A stretch of DNA of 32,514 nt. It comes from an uncultured Saprospiraceae bacterium (lineage in GTDB: Bacteria > Bacteroidota > Bacteroidia > Chitinophagales > Saprospiraceae). Each line of letters starts with the position of its first letter. Position 1 is the stretch's first letter. Below, piece after piece: positions 25,158 through 32,514 of the stretch. The stretch covers positions 1 to 32,514 of the forward strand of contig CALDGQ010000028.1 of NCBI GenBank assembly GCA_937941765.1, written 5' to 3'. Both the position numbers and the translations under genes were made by a program. The notes under the pieces were generated by a model that saw only the letters and a list, made by a program, of their open reading frames with translations, was not told the DNA's origin and made no database searches.

Positions 25158-28100
25158 TTATTTTGTTACAACAAACATTTTTGTGTCTGTTATTTTACCA
25201 TCATGTACAATATTTAAGTGATAAATTCCATTTTCGAAACTAGACAAATTGATTTCATGAATTTGTGCTAGGTTGTCTATATTTCTTTGATAGACGCTTT
25301 GTCCCAATGTATTGTAAATTTCCAATTGAACATCTTTGTTATCTAATTTCATTTCAAATGAAACATTCAACACTTCGGATGCGGGATTTGGAAACAAAGT
25401 AGTATTTATCTTGCCTAGACCATTTCTCAACAGATTGCTTTCAACACTATCTTGATCTTGTTGACCAAAATATTGAACACCATTGTCTACTAAATTTCCA
25501 AGAGATACATTTTCAAATCCATCGCATAATAGGTTCCAATTGCTATCGTGTGATTGGTAGATAACTACATATCCTCCTGGACTAAGATTATTTATGGTTT
25601 CTGTAGCATTACAAGGTGTACCAAAAGTTCCACATTGGAAAATTGGGTTGTAAGCAGCATCATAAACTTTAGCTGAAACAATAGGATCTGTCAAACCTGA
25701 AATTGTGATCGCACTTCCAGTAGTCGTGTAGTTAATGTTACATCCACCACCACCAATCGGTGTTCCTTCGCATGTACACCCATCAGACTGGATGACATCA
25801 TTGTTAGTATTGCTATTAAAATCGTTGCATGAACTACCAACTGGTGCAGGTAAGGAAGGATTATTTGGTGAACAATCGTCTGCATCACAAGTTCCATCGC
25901 TATCACTATCCGTACAACCAGTTCCTCCAACAGTTACTATTTCAAAGAAATTACAAGTAGCAGAAGAAACACTTACATAATAAGTTCCAGGACCTGAATT
26001 GTATGTTTCAGAATTTCCACATGGGTTTCCCGTCCAAGGATTACAACCCCATTGTTCTTGCCAACTATCATTAAATATTTTGGCATTTGTTCCAATTAAT
26101 CCAGTGATCGTAATGGCACCATTTCCTGTTGTAACAACTACTGGACATCCGCCACCTACCGGGGTTCCTGCACAAGTACATCCGTCTGATTGAATAACAT
26201 CATTGGTTGTATTTCCATTTCCATCATTACATGACGAACCTACCGGTGCTGGTAAATTTGGATTGTTCGGTGCACAATCTTGATCATTGCAAACACCATC
26301 ATTGTCATTATCTGTACATCCTGTTCCGCCAATTGTAACAGATTCGAAAATATTGCAGATAACATTCCATCCGGCGTCATAGGTATTCAAACTGATGTAA
26401 TATTCTCCAGAAGGGATATTATTAATGGTTTCCGAAGAATTACAACCTGTTGCCCACGTATTACACTCCCAATAAGTGGTGTAGCTTAAATCAATGATTT
26501 TAGCAGCATTAATTGGATTCGTTAAACCTGTAAAGGTTAGGCTATTTCCACTTACGGTATATGCTGCAACACAATCGTTATTTCCAACGGGTGTTCCGGC
26601 ACAAGTACATCCATCAGATTGGATGACATCATTAGTTGTATTGGAATTTCCATCATTACAAGATGTCCCAGGAGAAGTCGGGATCGAAGCGTTATTGTCA
26701 TTACAATCATCTGCAGCACAGAATCCATCATTGTCATTATCGATGCAATTTCCATCTGAACAACCAATTACCTGAACTTCTGCTATTGTTAAATAAGAGG
26801 TTCCATTTGCTTGTACACGTACATATCTTGCAGTTTCATTTAAAGTAAAATTACTCGGTGTTCCAGCATTGCCAGATGTGTTTTGAGACCAGCTTGCTTG
26901 ACCGAGTGCTGTATTTAAATTGTTAGAAAATGCTGTATTTGAGACCATCACTTGGAAGTTTTCCAAACGACTACTTCCTTCAGTTCTGTTATAAACTCTA
27001 ATTTGTTCAATATTAAATTGGCCTCCAAGATCCACTTGCCACCATGGTTGGCTGGTACTATTTGTTGCAGAAACAGAGCCGTTCCAATAAACACCATCGG
27101 TATTTCCATCGACTGCATTTCCTGCATTTCCGGTCACTCCATTTGCAGTAAGTGTACTAGATTGTGTTGCTGGTTTATTGAGTGCTACGTTTGTAGTTGT
27201 TTGACAATTTCCTCCGACTGGCGTTCCTTGACAAGTACAACCATCTGCTTGAATAACATCATTAGTCGTATTGGTGTTACCATCATTACAACTCGAGCCT
27301 ACCGTTGTTGGTAAATTCGGATTGTTATCGTTGCAATCTTCATTACCGCATATTCCATCACCATCCGCATCTCCTCCATTTCCAAAACATGGATCACAAC
27401 CTGCTCCTGCTGCAACTCTTATTGTTTCTGTTTTTATACATCCGTTTACATTGACCGTTGCAATGTAATCACCAAAATGTGTGTTATTAATACTATTTGC
27501 AATCAATGCATTATTGTTGTTATTTGTATAACCATTTGGCCCTGTCCAAGAAGTTGGATAACCGTTTGGATTGACACTAAGAATTAATTTGTCGCCAGGA
27601 CAAACTGGAATGTAGCAGTTTCCATCTATAACATATCCGGCATCATTCGTGTTTTGTTCGCAAACAATTGTAAAGTCATTGTCATCACATGGATCTGGAG
27701 GAAATAGATATTGGGAAGCAACAATTCCTTTGGCAATACCAGGACCTGACCAACGTAATTGCATTCTTGCACCTTGAGTTCCTTCCTTATATTCTATTCT
27801 AATATCATGGTCTTGTCCAGCAAATAATTCGACAAATCCTTGGTCTTCGCCATCATCATAGGCAGTCGGATTGTCGACCATCAATCTACCATTCACCCAA
27901 AGCTTCACCCCATCATCGGCAGTTGTATAGAAACTGTAATAACCATCTCTTGGTACTTTTATTCTTCCTTCCCAAATTGCAGACCAGGAATCTACTGCTA
28001 TTCCTGGAGGAGCACCAGTTCCCCAATTAAAATTAATTGTTGCATCATTTCTTTGCAACACTTCATTTGTAAAATCAATGTTATTGTAATAAGTTCCTTG

Positions 28101-29789
28101 TAATCCTGTACCACCTAAGTTCGCATGACCTTGTGGTGTACAATCATTTATATCATCTCCAATATTAATTACTTTCGCAACACTTGGCACTCCATTATTA
28201 TTGAATGCAAATAGCATATAGTTTCCTGGAGGTAAAATATTTCTATTTGGAATTTGAATAGCATATTGATTGCCTCCATTGTTACTAAAGTTTACAGGAA
28301 TTCTTCGTTGACCATTTGAAGTACTGTGCGTTACTGCTGTCATTCTTTGTAATACAAAATTTGCAATGGTTGCATTTGTATTCACCACCATATTGGTATT
28401 CCAATCTGAAACCGTTGGTGCAGAAGTAATAGTAGGTCTTGCCGCCAAACCACCATTGTTATTAAATAAATAAGGTGGTGAGTAAATTTGTGCATCTGGG
28501 TGATTAGCATCTGGACAATTTGATGAACACAATCCTCCACCTGCTACCAAAACTCTTCCATCAGTCAAAAGTAATGCAGTACTATGATAACTTCTTGGCA
28601 CTGACATCGTTGCAATATTTCTCCATTGTCCTGTATTGGGATTCCATAATTCTGTTGCCAATATTGCATAATCGTCATTCCAAATATCTGCAACATCTTG
28701 ACCACCAATTGCCATCACCTCACCGTTAGGTAGCACAACCGCATTTCCGTAAGCACGACCATTTGCCATGTTGCCTGTTTGTGCTGCAACAGCATTGTTA
28801 GAATTTATATCTATTGTATAACACTTATTTGATCCTATTGTATTTCCTTCAAATGTTGTAGATCCTCCGAGTGTTAAAATTTTTCCTTCATCATACATGA
28901 CTGACATACCCACTGTGGAATAATCAGAATTCCCTCTTGTACCAGCTTGTGTCCAACTACCTACTCCTGTTGGGTCTATCCAGTGCATTTTGTTACTTGG
29001 TCCTGCATGAAAAATTTGTCCGTTAGGTGCATTCCACAACCAAGCAAAATAATCATCTTGTTTTGCAGGCTGATTTGACGACACCCCATCTGTTATAACT
29101 TCTGATAAAACACCTGGCAATTCAAACCATCCCGTTTTTTCAGTCCAAACTTCGGAATGCTTATTTCCAACTGCACCACTCCAAGAACCACCTGCCACGA
29201 AAACAGCACCACTGCTGTGAATCATTCCACCATGATACCCACGTGGAATATTTAATTCATCAGCCGCACTCCATCCGCCAGTCATTGGATCATAGATACT
29301 TGTTTTTCCGGCACTAGATCCACCATTGACCATAACTCTACTATCAGGTAAAAGTGTAGCACTTGGACAGAACATATCATGTGAAGTGTTTTCTACCAGA
29401 GCATCTGAAACTGAATTGTTAGAAGGGTCAAAAATACAAGTCCAAGTTCTTCCATTATCGCCACCAAATACTAACTTATCTTTTGCAGACCAGGTTAGAA
29501 TTCTTCCGTCTGGCATATGGGCAGCGGCACCAGCAATGATTGGCATATTGACTATTGAACTCCAAGCTCCATTTTGATTATTCATCATTGAAGGGGCAAA
29601 TCCTACGAATTCAACCGACTCAATTTCCATGTCATATTGATAGGACATCATTTTTTTATTGAGCTGATACATTTCCCAAGACATTTTTTCACCGGAACAT
29701 AAGGTGACAGATTCGGGATTTATAGTATTACCAAATAAGGTAAGAGAGAACATTGCGCATGCAATGCCTAATAGTAAGTGTTTGAACAT
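25158..29789 (-). CDS. Secreted galactose-oxidase-like copper radical oxidase with PA14, F5/8C and T9SS domains
   Basis: The 1543-residue protein has a signal peptide at 1-20. A galactose oxidase/glyoxal oxidase-type kelch propeller plus C-terminal domain fills about 70-545. The radical-copper residues are all present by motif: Cys141 (HDMFCP), Tyr185 (RGYH), Trp203 (GGSWSG), Tyr401-His402 (SYHS) and His488 (VTHS). A PA14 domain lies at about 562-697, an Ig/PKD-like domain at 705-792 and an F5/8 type C domain at about 864-1010. Asp/Cys-rich modules lie at 807-850, 1016-1060, 1158-1203 and 1292-1337, and beta-rich modules at 1072-1155, 1214-1289 and 1349-1430. The T9SS type A domain runs from about 1463. 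It should oxidise primary alcohols or aldehydes to yield H2O2. PA14 and F5/8C suggest glycan binding. The substrate is unknown. Confidence 0.88.
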   Translation of the reverse strand: MFKHLLLGIACAMFSLTLFGNTINPESVTLCSGEKMSWEMYQLNKKMMSYQYDMEIESVEFVGFAPSMMNNQNGAWSSIVNMPIIAGAAAHMPDGRILTWSAKDKLVFGGDNGRTWTCIFDPSNNSVSDALVENTSHDMFCPSATLLPDSRVMVNGGSSAGKTSIYDPMTGGWSAADELNIPRGYHGGMIHSSGAVFVAGGSWSGAVGNKHSEVWTEKTGWFELPGVLSEVITDGVSSNQPAKQDDYFAWLWNAPNGQIFHAGPSNKMHWIDPTGVGSWTQAGTRGNSDYSTVGMSVMYDEGKILTLGGSTTFEGNTIGSNKCYTIDINSNNAVAAQTGNMANGRAYGNAVVLPNGEVMAIGGQDVADIWNDDYAILATELWNPNTGQWRNIATMSVPRSYHSTALLLTDGRVLVAGGGLCSSNCPDANHPDAQIYSPPYLFNNNGGLAARPTITSAPTVSDWNTNMVVNTNATIANFVLQRMTAVTHSTSNGQRRIPVNFSNNGGNQYAIQIPNRNILPPGNYMLFAFNNNGVPSVAKVINIGDDINDCTPQGHANLGGTGLQGTYYNNIDFTNEVLQRNDATINFNWGTGAPPGIAVDSWSAIWEGRIKVPRDGYYSFYTTADDGVKLWVNGRLMVDNPTAYDDGEDQGFVELFAGQDHDIRIEYKEGTQGARMQLRWSGPGIAKGIVASQYLFPPDPCDDNDFTIVCEQNTNDAGYVIDGNCYIPVCPGDKLILSVNPNGYPTSWTGPNGYTNNNNNALIANSINNTHFGDYIATVNVNGCIKTETIRVAAGAGCDPCFGNGGDADGDGICGNEDCNDNNPNLPTTVGSSCNDGNTNTTNDVIQADGCTCQGTPVGGNCQTTTNVALNKPATQSSTLTANGVTGNAGNAVDGNTDGVYWNGSVSATNSTSQPWWQVDLGGQFNIEQIRVYNRTEGSSRLENFQVMVSNTAFSNNLNTALGQASWSQNTSGNAGTPSNFTLNETARYVRVQANGTSYLTIAEVQVIGCSDGNCIDNDNDGFCAADDCNDNNASIPTSPGTSCNDGNSNTTNDVIQSDGCTCAGTPVGNNDCVAAYTVSGNSLTFTGLTNPINAAKIIDLSYTTYWECNTWATGCNSSETINNIPSGEYYISLNTYDAGWNVICNIFESVTIGGTGCTDNDNDGVCNDQDCAPNNPNLPAPVGSSCNDGNGNTTNDVIQSDGCTCAGTPVGGGCPVVVTTGNGAITITGLIGTNAKIFNDSWQEQWGCNPWTGNPCGNSETYNSGPGTYYVSVSSATCNFFEIVTVGGTGCTDSDSDGTCDADDCSPNNPSLPAPVGSSCNDFNSNTNNDVIQSDGCTCEGTPIGGGGCNINYTTTGSAITISGLTDPIVSAKVYDAAYNPIFQCGTFGTPCNATETINNLSPGGYVVIYQSHDSNWNLLCDGFENVSLGNLVDNGVQYFGQQDQDSVESNLLRNGLGKINTTLFPNPASEVLNVSFEMKLDNKDVQLEIYNTLGQSVYQRNIDNLAQIHEINLSSFENGIYHLNIVHDGKITDTKMFVVTK

Positions 29790-29970
29790 AGTTGTAAACT
29801 TTAAAGTTTATTTCAAAAAATGAAAACCAAAAACGAAGTTTATTGCTTTTTGCAGGGGGAGGGACTTTAAATTTATTAAAAAAAAAGCAGTGAGGTGTCA
29901 AATAGATTTCAATATTTTTCCATCAATCATTTCAATTGCAAGAAATACCCTGATTCGGGTAGGAATTAAC

Positions 29971-30012
29971 AAAAAGAATGGTCTGTCTTTCTTAACTGAA
30001 AGACAGACCATT
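29971..30012 (-). terminator. Hairpin with minus-strand T-tract between divergent genes
   Basis: A perfect 15-bp inverted repeat (29977-29991 with 29998-30012; core GGTCTGTCTTTC) has a 6-nt loop. On the minus strand it is followed by CTTTTTG, so it looks like an intrinsic terminator reading towards the oxidase gene. No gene is seen whose transcript it would end. Confidence 0.6.
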
Positions 30013-30230
30013 TAACTTTAATGATCGATTAAAATCATATCTTAAGTATTGTAATTTTCAAAATGTGTGCTTATTGAAAAAATTTTGAAATTCTACTCTA
30101 GTCATATGATTTATATGATAAATAGCCAGTTGACTTTATATTTATTGGGGATTTTTGTCCAATCGAATCATAAAATCTGCTACTGGAGTATTTTGTCCTT
30201 TCAAAATTTTAACCATCTATATCATTACGT

Positions 30231-30238
30231 TATATTTG
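30231..30238 (+). promoter_or_regulatory. Candidate -7 box (TATATTTG) of acs
   Basis: Exact TAnnTTTG match 30 bp before the ATG at 30269. It predicts a short leader and excludes translation from the in-frame ATG at 30155. No TTG is found at the -33 position. Confidence 0.5.
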
Positions 30239-30268
30239 GAAAATCAAAACATACAAAAAACTACAAAT

Positions 30269-32167
30269 ATGAAACGCATAACGAGTGCCGCAGAATACAA
30301 AAAAACTTATAAGGCAAGTGTTGACAATCCTGAAAAATTTTGGGCAAAACAAGCAAGTACTTTTAAATGGAATAAGAAATGGAAAAAAGTATTGGATTGG
30401 GATTTTAGAAAACCGGATGTCAAATGGTTTGTTGGTGGAAAATTAAATATCACAGAAAATTGTTTGGATCGGCATTTAAAAAAACGAGGCGACCAAACTG
30501 CCTTGATATGGGAACCCAATGACCCAAGCCAGCCTTTCAAAAAATATACCTACAAAGAATTGCATAAAGAAGTTTGCCAATTTGCAAATGCATTGAAGAA
30601 AAACGGAATCAAAAAAGGTGACCGTATTTGCTTTTATATGCCGATGGTTCCTGAATTGGCAATTGGTGTATTAGCTTGTGCACGTATTGGTGCTGTACAC
30701 TCTGTTGTTTTTGCTGGGTTTTCTGCGACCGCTTTGGCTGATCGAATTAAAGATGCCACCTGTAAAATGGTAATTTGTTCTGACTTCAACTCAAGAGGTG
30801 CAAAAACAATTCCTGTTAAAAAAGTAGTAGATGAGGCATTAAAGAAAGGGTGCAAATCAATTGAAACAGTCATTGTCCACCAAAATACAGGTGAAAAAGT
30901 GACAATGAAAAAAGGCCGTGACAAATGGTGGCACAATGTTATAAAAGGACAAAAAGGAATTTGCAAACCTACTGTTATGGATTCTGAGGATATGTTGTTT
31001 ATCCTTTACACTTCAGGATCAACTGGAAAGCCAAAAGGTGTTGTGCATACATGTGGCGGCTACATGGTTTATACGAGTTATAGTTTTAAAAATGTATTTG
31101 CTTATGAAGACAATGATGTATATTGGTGTACAGCTGATATTGGTTGGATTACTGGACATAGTTACATTATATATGGGCCACTTTTGAGTGGTGCTACTAC
31201 CATTATGTCGGAAGGGGTTCCAACTTTTCCAGATGCTGGTAGGTTCTGGCATATCTGCGAAAAGCATAAAGTCAATCAATTTTACACAGCGCCCACAGCC
31301 ATTCGAGCATTAATGGCTAAAGGCGATCATTGGCCAAGTCATTATGATTTGTCGAATTTAAAAGTTTTAGGAACTGTTGGAGAACCAATCAATGAGGAAG
31401 CTTGGCAATGGTATAACAAGTTTATAGGTAAAGGAAAATGTCCGATTGTTGATACCTGGTGGCAAACGGAAACAGGTGGGATAATGATCACACCACTTCC
31501 AAACTGTCTAAAGGCAAAACCTTGTTATGCAACTCACCCACTTCCCGGCATTCAACCTTGTCTGGTAACTCCTGAAGGAAAAGAAATCAAGAAAAAAGAA
31601 GCAGAAGGTTTACTCTGTATTAAATATCCATGGCCATCCATGATTCGCACAACTTACGGAGATCATGAAAGATGTCGTCAAGTTTATTTTTCTACTTTTG
31701 ACAACATGTACTTTACAGGTGATGGCGCAAGAAGAGATAAAGATGGAAGCTATAGAATCATTGGTCGTGTTGATGATGTTATAAATGTGTCAGGTCACCG
31801 TATCGGAACTGCTGAAGTTGAAAATGCAATTAATGAACATGACAACATCATTGAATCAGCTGTCGTTGGATATCCACATCCTATTAAGGGACAAGGTATT
31901 TATGCTTATGTCATCACAGATGGAAAAATAAAGGACAAAGCGAAGTTCAAAAAAGAGTTAGATGATGTAGTTAAGAAATTTATCGGACCAATCGCAAAAC
32001 CGGATCAAGTCCAACTTGTAAGTGGTCTTCCAAAGACTCGTTCAGGAAAAATTATGAGGAGAATATTGCGAAAAATTGCTTCTGGAGAATGTAAGAATTT
32101 GGGTGATATTTCAACTTTGCTAAATCCTGAGATTGTTAAGGAAGTAATCAAAGGCTTTAAGAAATAA
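30269..32167 (+). CDS. acs: Acetyl-CoA synthetase (AMP-forming)
   Basis: From the ATG at 30269 the protein has 632 residues, close to the 630-650 usual for Acs. It activates acetate to acetyl-CoA through acetyl-AMP. The signatures are in order: YTSGSTGKPKGVVH (ATP loop), DTWWQTETGG (acetate/adenylate site), YFTGDGARRDKDG and GRVDDVINVSGHRIGTAEVE (hinge and mobile domain), and PKTRSGKIMRR with the catalytic, potentially acetylated lysine. The N-terminal frame upstream of 30269 is rejected because it lacks family similarity and a -7 box lies within it. It is a single-gene unit closed by a strong terminator. Supplying acetyl-CoA fits with the acetate-yielding catabolism in the window, but no direct link is shown. 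Confidence 0.95.
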   Translation: MKRITSAAEYKKTYKASVDNPEKFWAKQASTFKWNKKWKKVLDWDFRKPDVKWFVGGKLNITENCLDRHLKKRGDQTALIWEPNDPSQPFKKYTYKELHKEVCQFANALKKNGIKKGDRICFYMPMVPELAIGVLACARIGAVHSVVFAGFSATALADRIKDATCKMVICSDFNSRGAKTIPVKKVVDEALKKGCKSIETVIVHQNTGEKVTMKKGRDKWWHNVIKGQKGICKPTVMDSEDMLFILYTSGSTGKPKGVVHTCGGYMVYTSYSFKNVFAYEDNDVYWCTADIGWITGHSYIIYGPLLSGATTIMSEGVPTFPDAGRFWHICEKHKVNQFYTAPTAIRALMAKGDHWPSHYDLSNLKVLGTVGEPINEEAWQWYNKFIGKGKCPIVDTWWQTETGGIMITPLPNCLKAKPCYATHPLPGIQPCLVTPEGKEIKKKEAEGLLCIKYPWPSMIRTTYGDHERCRQVYFSTFDNMYFTGDGARRDKDGSYRIIGRVDDVINVSGHRIGTAEVENAINEHDNIIESAVVGYPHPIKGQGIYAYVITDGKIKDKAKFKKELDDVVKKFIGPIAKPDQVQLVSGLPKTRSGKIMRRILRKIASGECKNLGDISTLLNPEIVKEVIKGFKK

Positions 32168-32186
32168 AAACAAAATTAAAATATAT

Positions 32187-32226
32187 AAAGGAGATCATTT
32201 AATTACTAAAATGGTCTCCTTTTTTT
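32187..32226 (+). terminator. Intrinsic terminator of acs
   Basis: Arms 32187-32200 and 32209-32222 pair (AAAGGAGATCATTT / AAATGGTCTCCTTT) with one G-T position and an 8-nt loop, followed by a T run. It begins 20 bp past the acs stop codon. Confidence 0.88.
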
Positions 32227-32390
32227 GGCTGGAATAGCATTTTAAAAGAGCTGCTTAAGCATATGACTCAATTACCCAGGGATATTCAGGAGTAACAAAT
32301 TCCGTCTTTCTGAATCATTTTGGATGCACTAAATACGATTTACATTTATTCTGAATAATCATCAATATCCTTGCTTTTTCTAATTTGATT
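32227..32390. other. AT-rich stretch before the right repeat
   Basis: No gene is recognised. The 18-bp segment 32278-32295 is the reverse complement, with one mismatch, of 318-335 near the left edge of the window. Confidence 0.4.
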
Positions 32391-32505
32391 TTTCGAGGAA
32401 TCTAGTTCTTTTTCTTTTTTCATTGCCAAAAAAGAAACAAAAAGTCTAGATTTTATAAACTCCTCCGTCGAACATATAAAATCGGCCTCCCGCAACAAAA
32501 TCCAA
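32391..32505. repeat. Dispersed intergenic repeat, right copy
   Basis: Same family and orientation as the copy at 2-163; both blocks (32391-32425 and 32467-32505) are conserved. Here the region after block 1 forms an imperfect hairpin in which TTCTTTTTT pairs with AAAAAAGAA around CATTGCC, a feature not kept in the left copy. The repeat reaches almost to the window edge. Confidence 0.75.
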
Positions 32506-32514
32506 GTATATGTT

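Larger units (their letters stand above)
29790..30268. promoter_or_regulatory. Divergent region between the oxidase and acs genes
   Basis: The 479 bp are AT-rich. They hold a hairpin at 29977-30012 with a minus-strand T-tract and an exact -7 box for acs at 30231-30238. No minus-strand promoter for the oxidase gene is clear. Short frames here, including an upstream extension of acs from 30155, lack protein character. Confidence 0.5.

Noticed and set aside
18885..28103. Many 60-120-codon frames on both strands within the three large secreted-protein genes
   Set aside because: They are shadows of strongly supported genes with clear domain structure.
30155..30268. N-terminal extension of acs
   Set aside because: It has no family similarity, and an exact -7 box at 30231-30238 places the likely transcript start after it.

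Overview
The window looks like chromosomal DNA from a Bacteroidota bacterium, most likely from the Saprospiria (Lewinella/Saprospiraceae-like). The reasons are low G+C, few recognisable Shine-Dalgarno sites, several TAnnTTTG-type -7 boxes, and three large secreted proteins ending in type IX secretion (T9SS type A) sorting domains. Those three proteins also carry Cys/Asp-rich modules that I associate with this group. I saw no tRNA, rRNA, CRISPR array, transposase or phage gene. The placement is by inference, not by database search.

Layout. 1-401: one copy of a dispersed repeat, then the terminator of an OmpA-family gene. 402-3478: a divergent pair, an OmpA-like membrane-anchored protein and a remarkable membrane-anchored protein with about 400 residues of EVIKEVPV-type repeats capped by a helix-hairpin-helix domain. 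3611-5771 (minus): a queuosine-precursor transporter, a GNAT acetyltransferase and HMG-CoA lyase. 5887-8622: a small membrane protein, an SGNH hydrolase plus acyltransferase-3 pair (likely O-acylation of a surface glycan), a hypothetical membrane protein and a possible 35-residue membrane peptide gene.

8755-15137: a probable catabolic locus. A BCCT transporter (minus) diverges from four plus-strand genes: a glutamine-synthetase-like ligase, a short-chain dehydrogenase, an aldehyde dehydrogenase and a class I glutamine amidotransferase-like hydrolase. Their order matches the steps of a gamma-glutamylation route for an amino alcohol: attach glutamate, oxidise alcohol to aldehyde, oxidise to acid, hydrolyse glutamate off. 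A 137-bp nested palindrome sits inside this cluster. 15313-17736 (minus): 3-methyladenine DNA glycosylase I, a DUF1080 protein and a PON1-like paraoxonase/arylesterase.

18133-29789 (minus): a secreted-protein block. Upstream to downstream it holds a 1543-residue galactose-oxidase-like copper radical oxidase (with PA14 and F5/8 type C domains), a TPR protein, and two paralogous purple-acid-phosphatase-like enzymes. The oxidase and both phosphatases share alternating Ca-binding-like and beta-rich modules plus a T9SS C-terminal domain. 30269-32167: acetyl-CoA synthetase, with its terminator. 32391-32505: a second copy, in the same orientation, of the repeat found at the left edge.

The most interesting items are the candidate amino-alcohol pathway, the copper radical oxidase with a complete active-site set, the shared two-module architecture, the EVIKEV stalk protein, and the repeat/palindrome elements.
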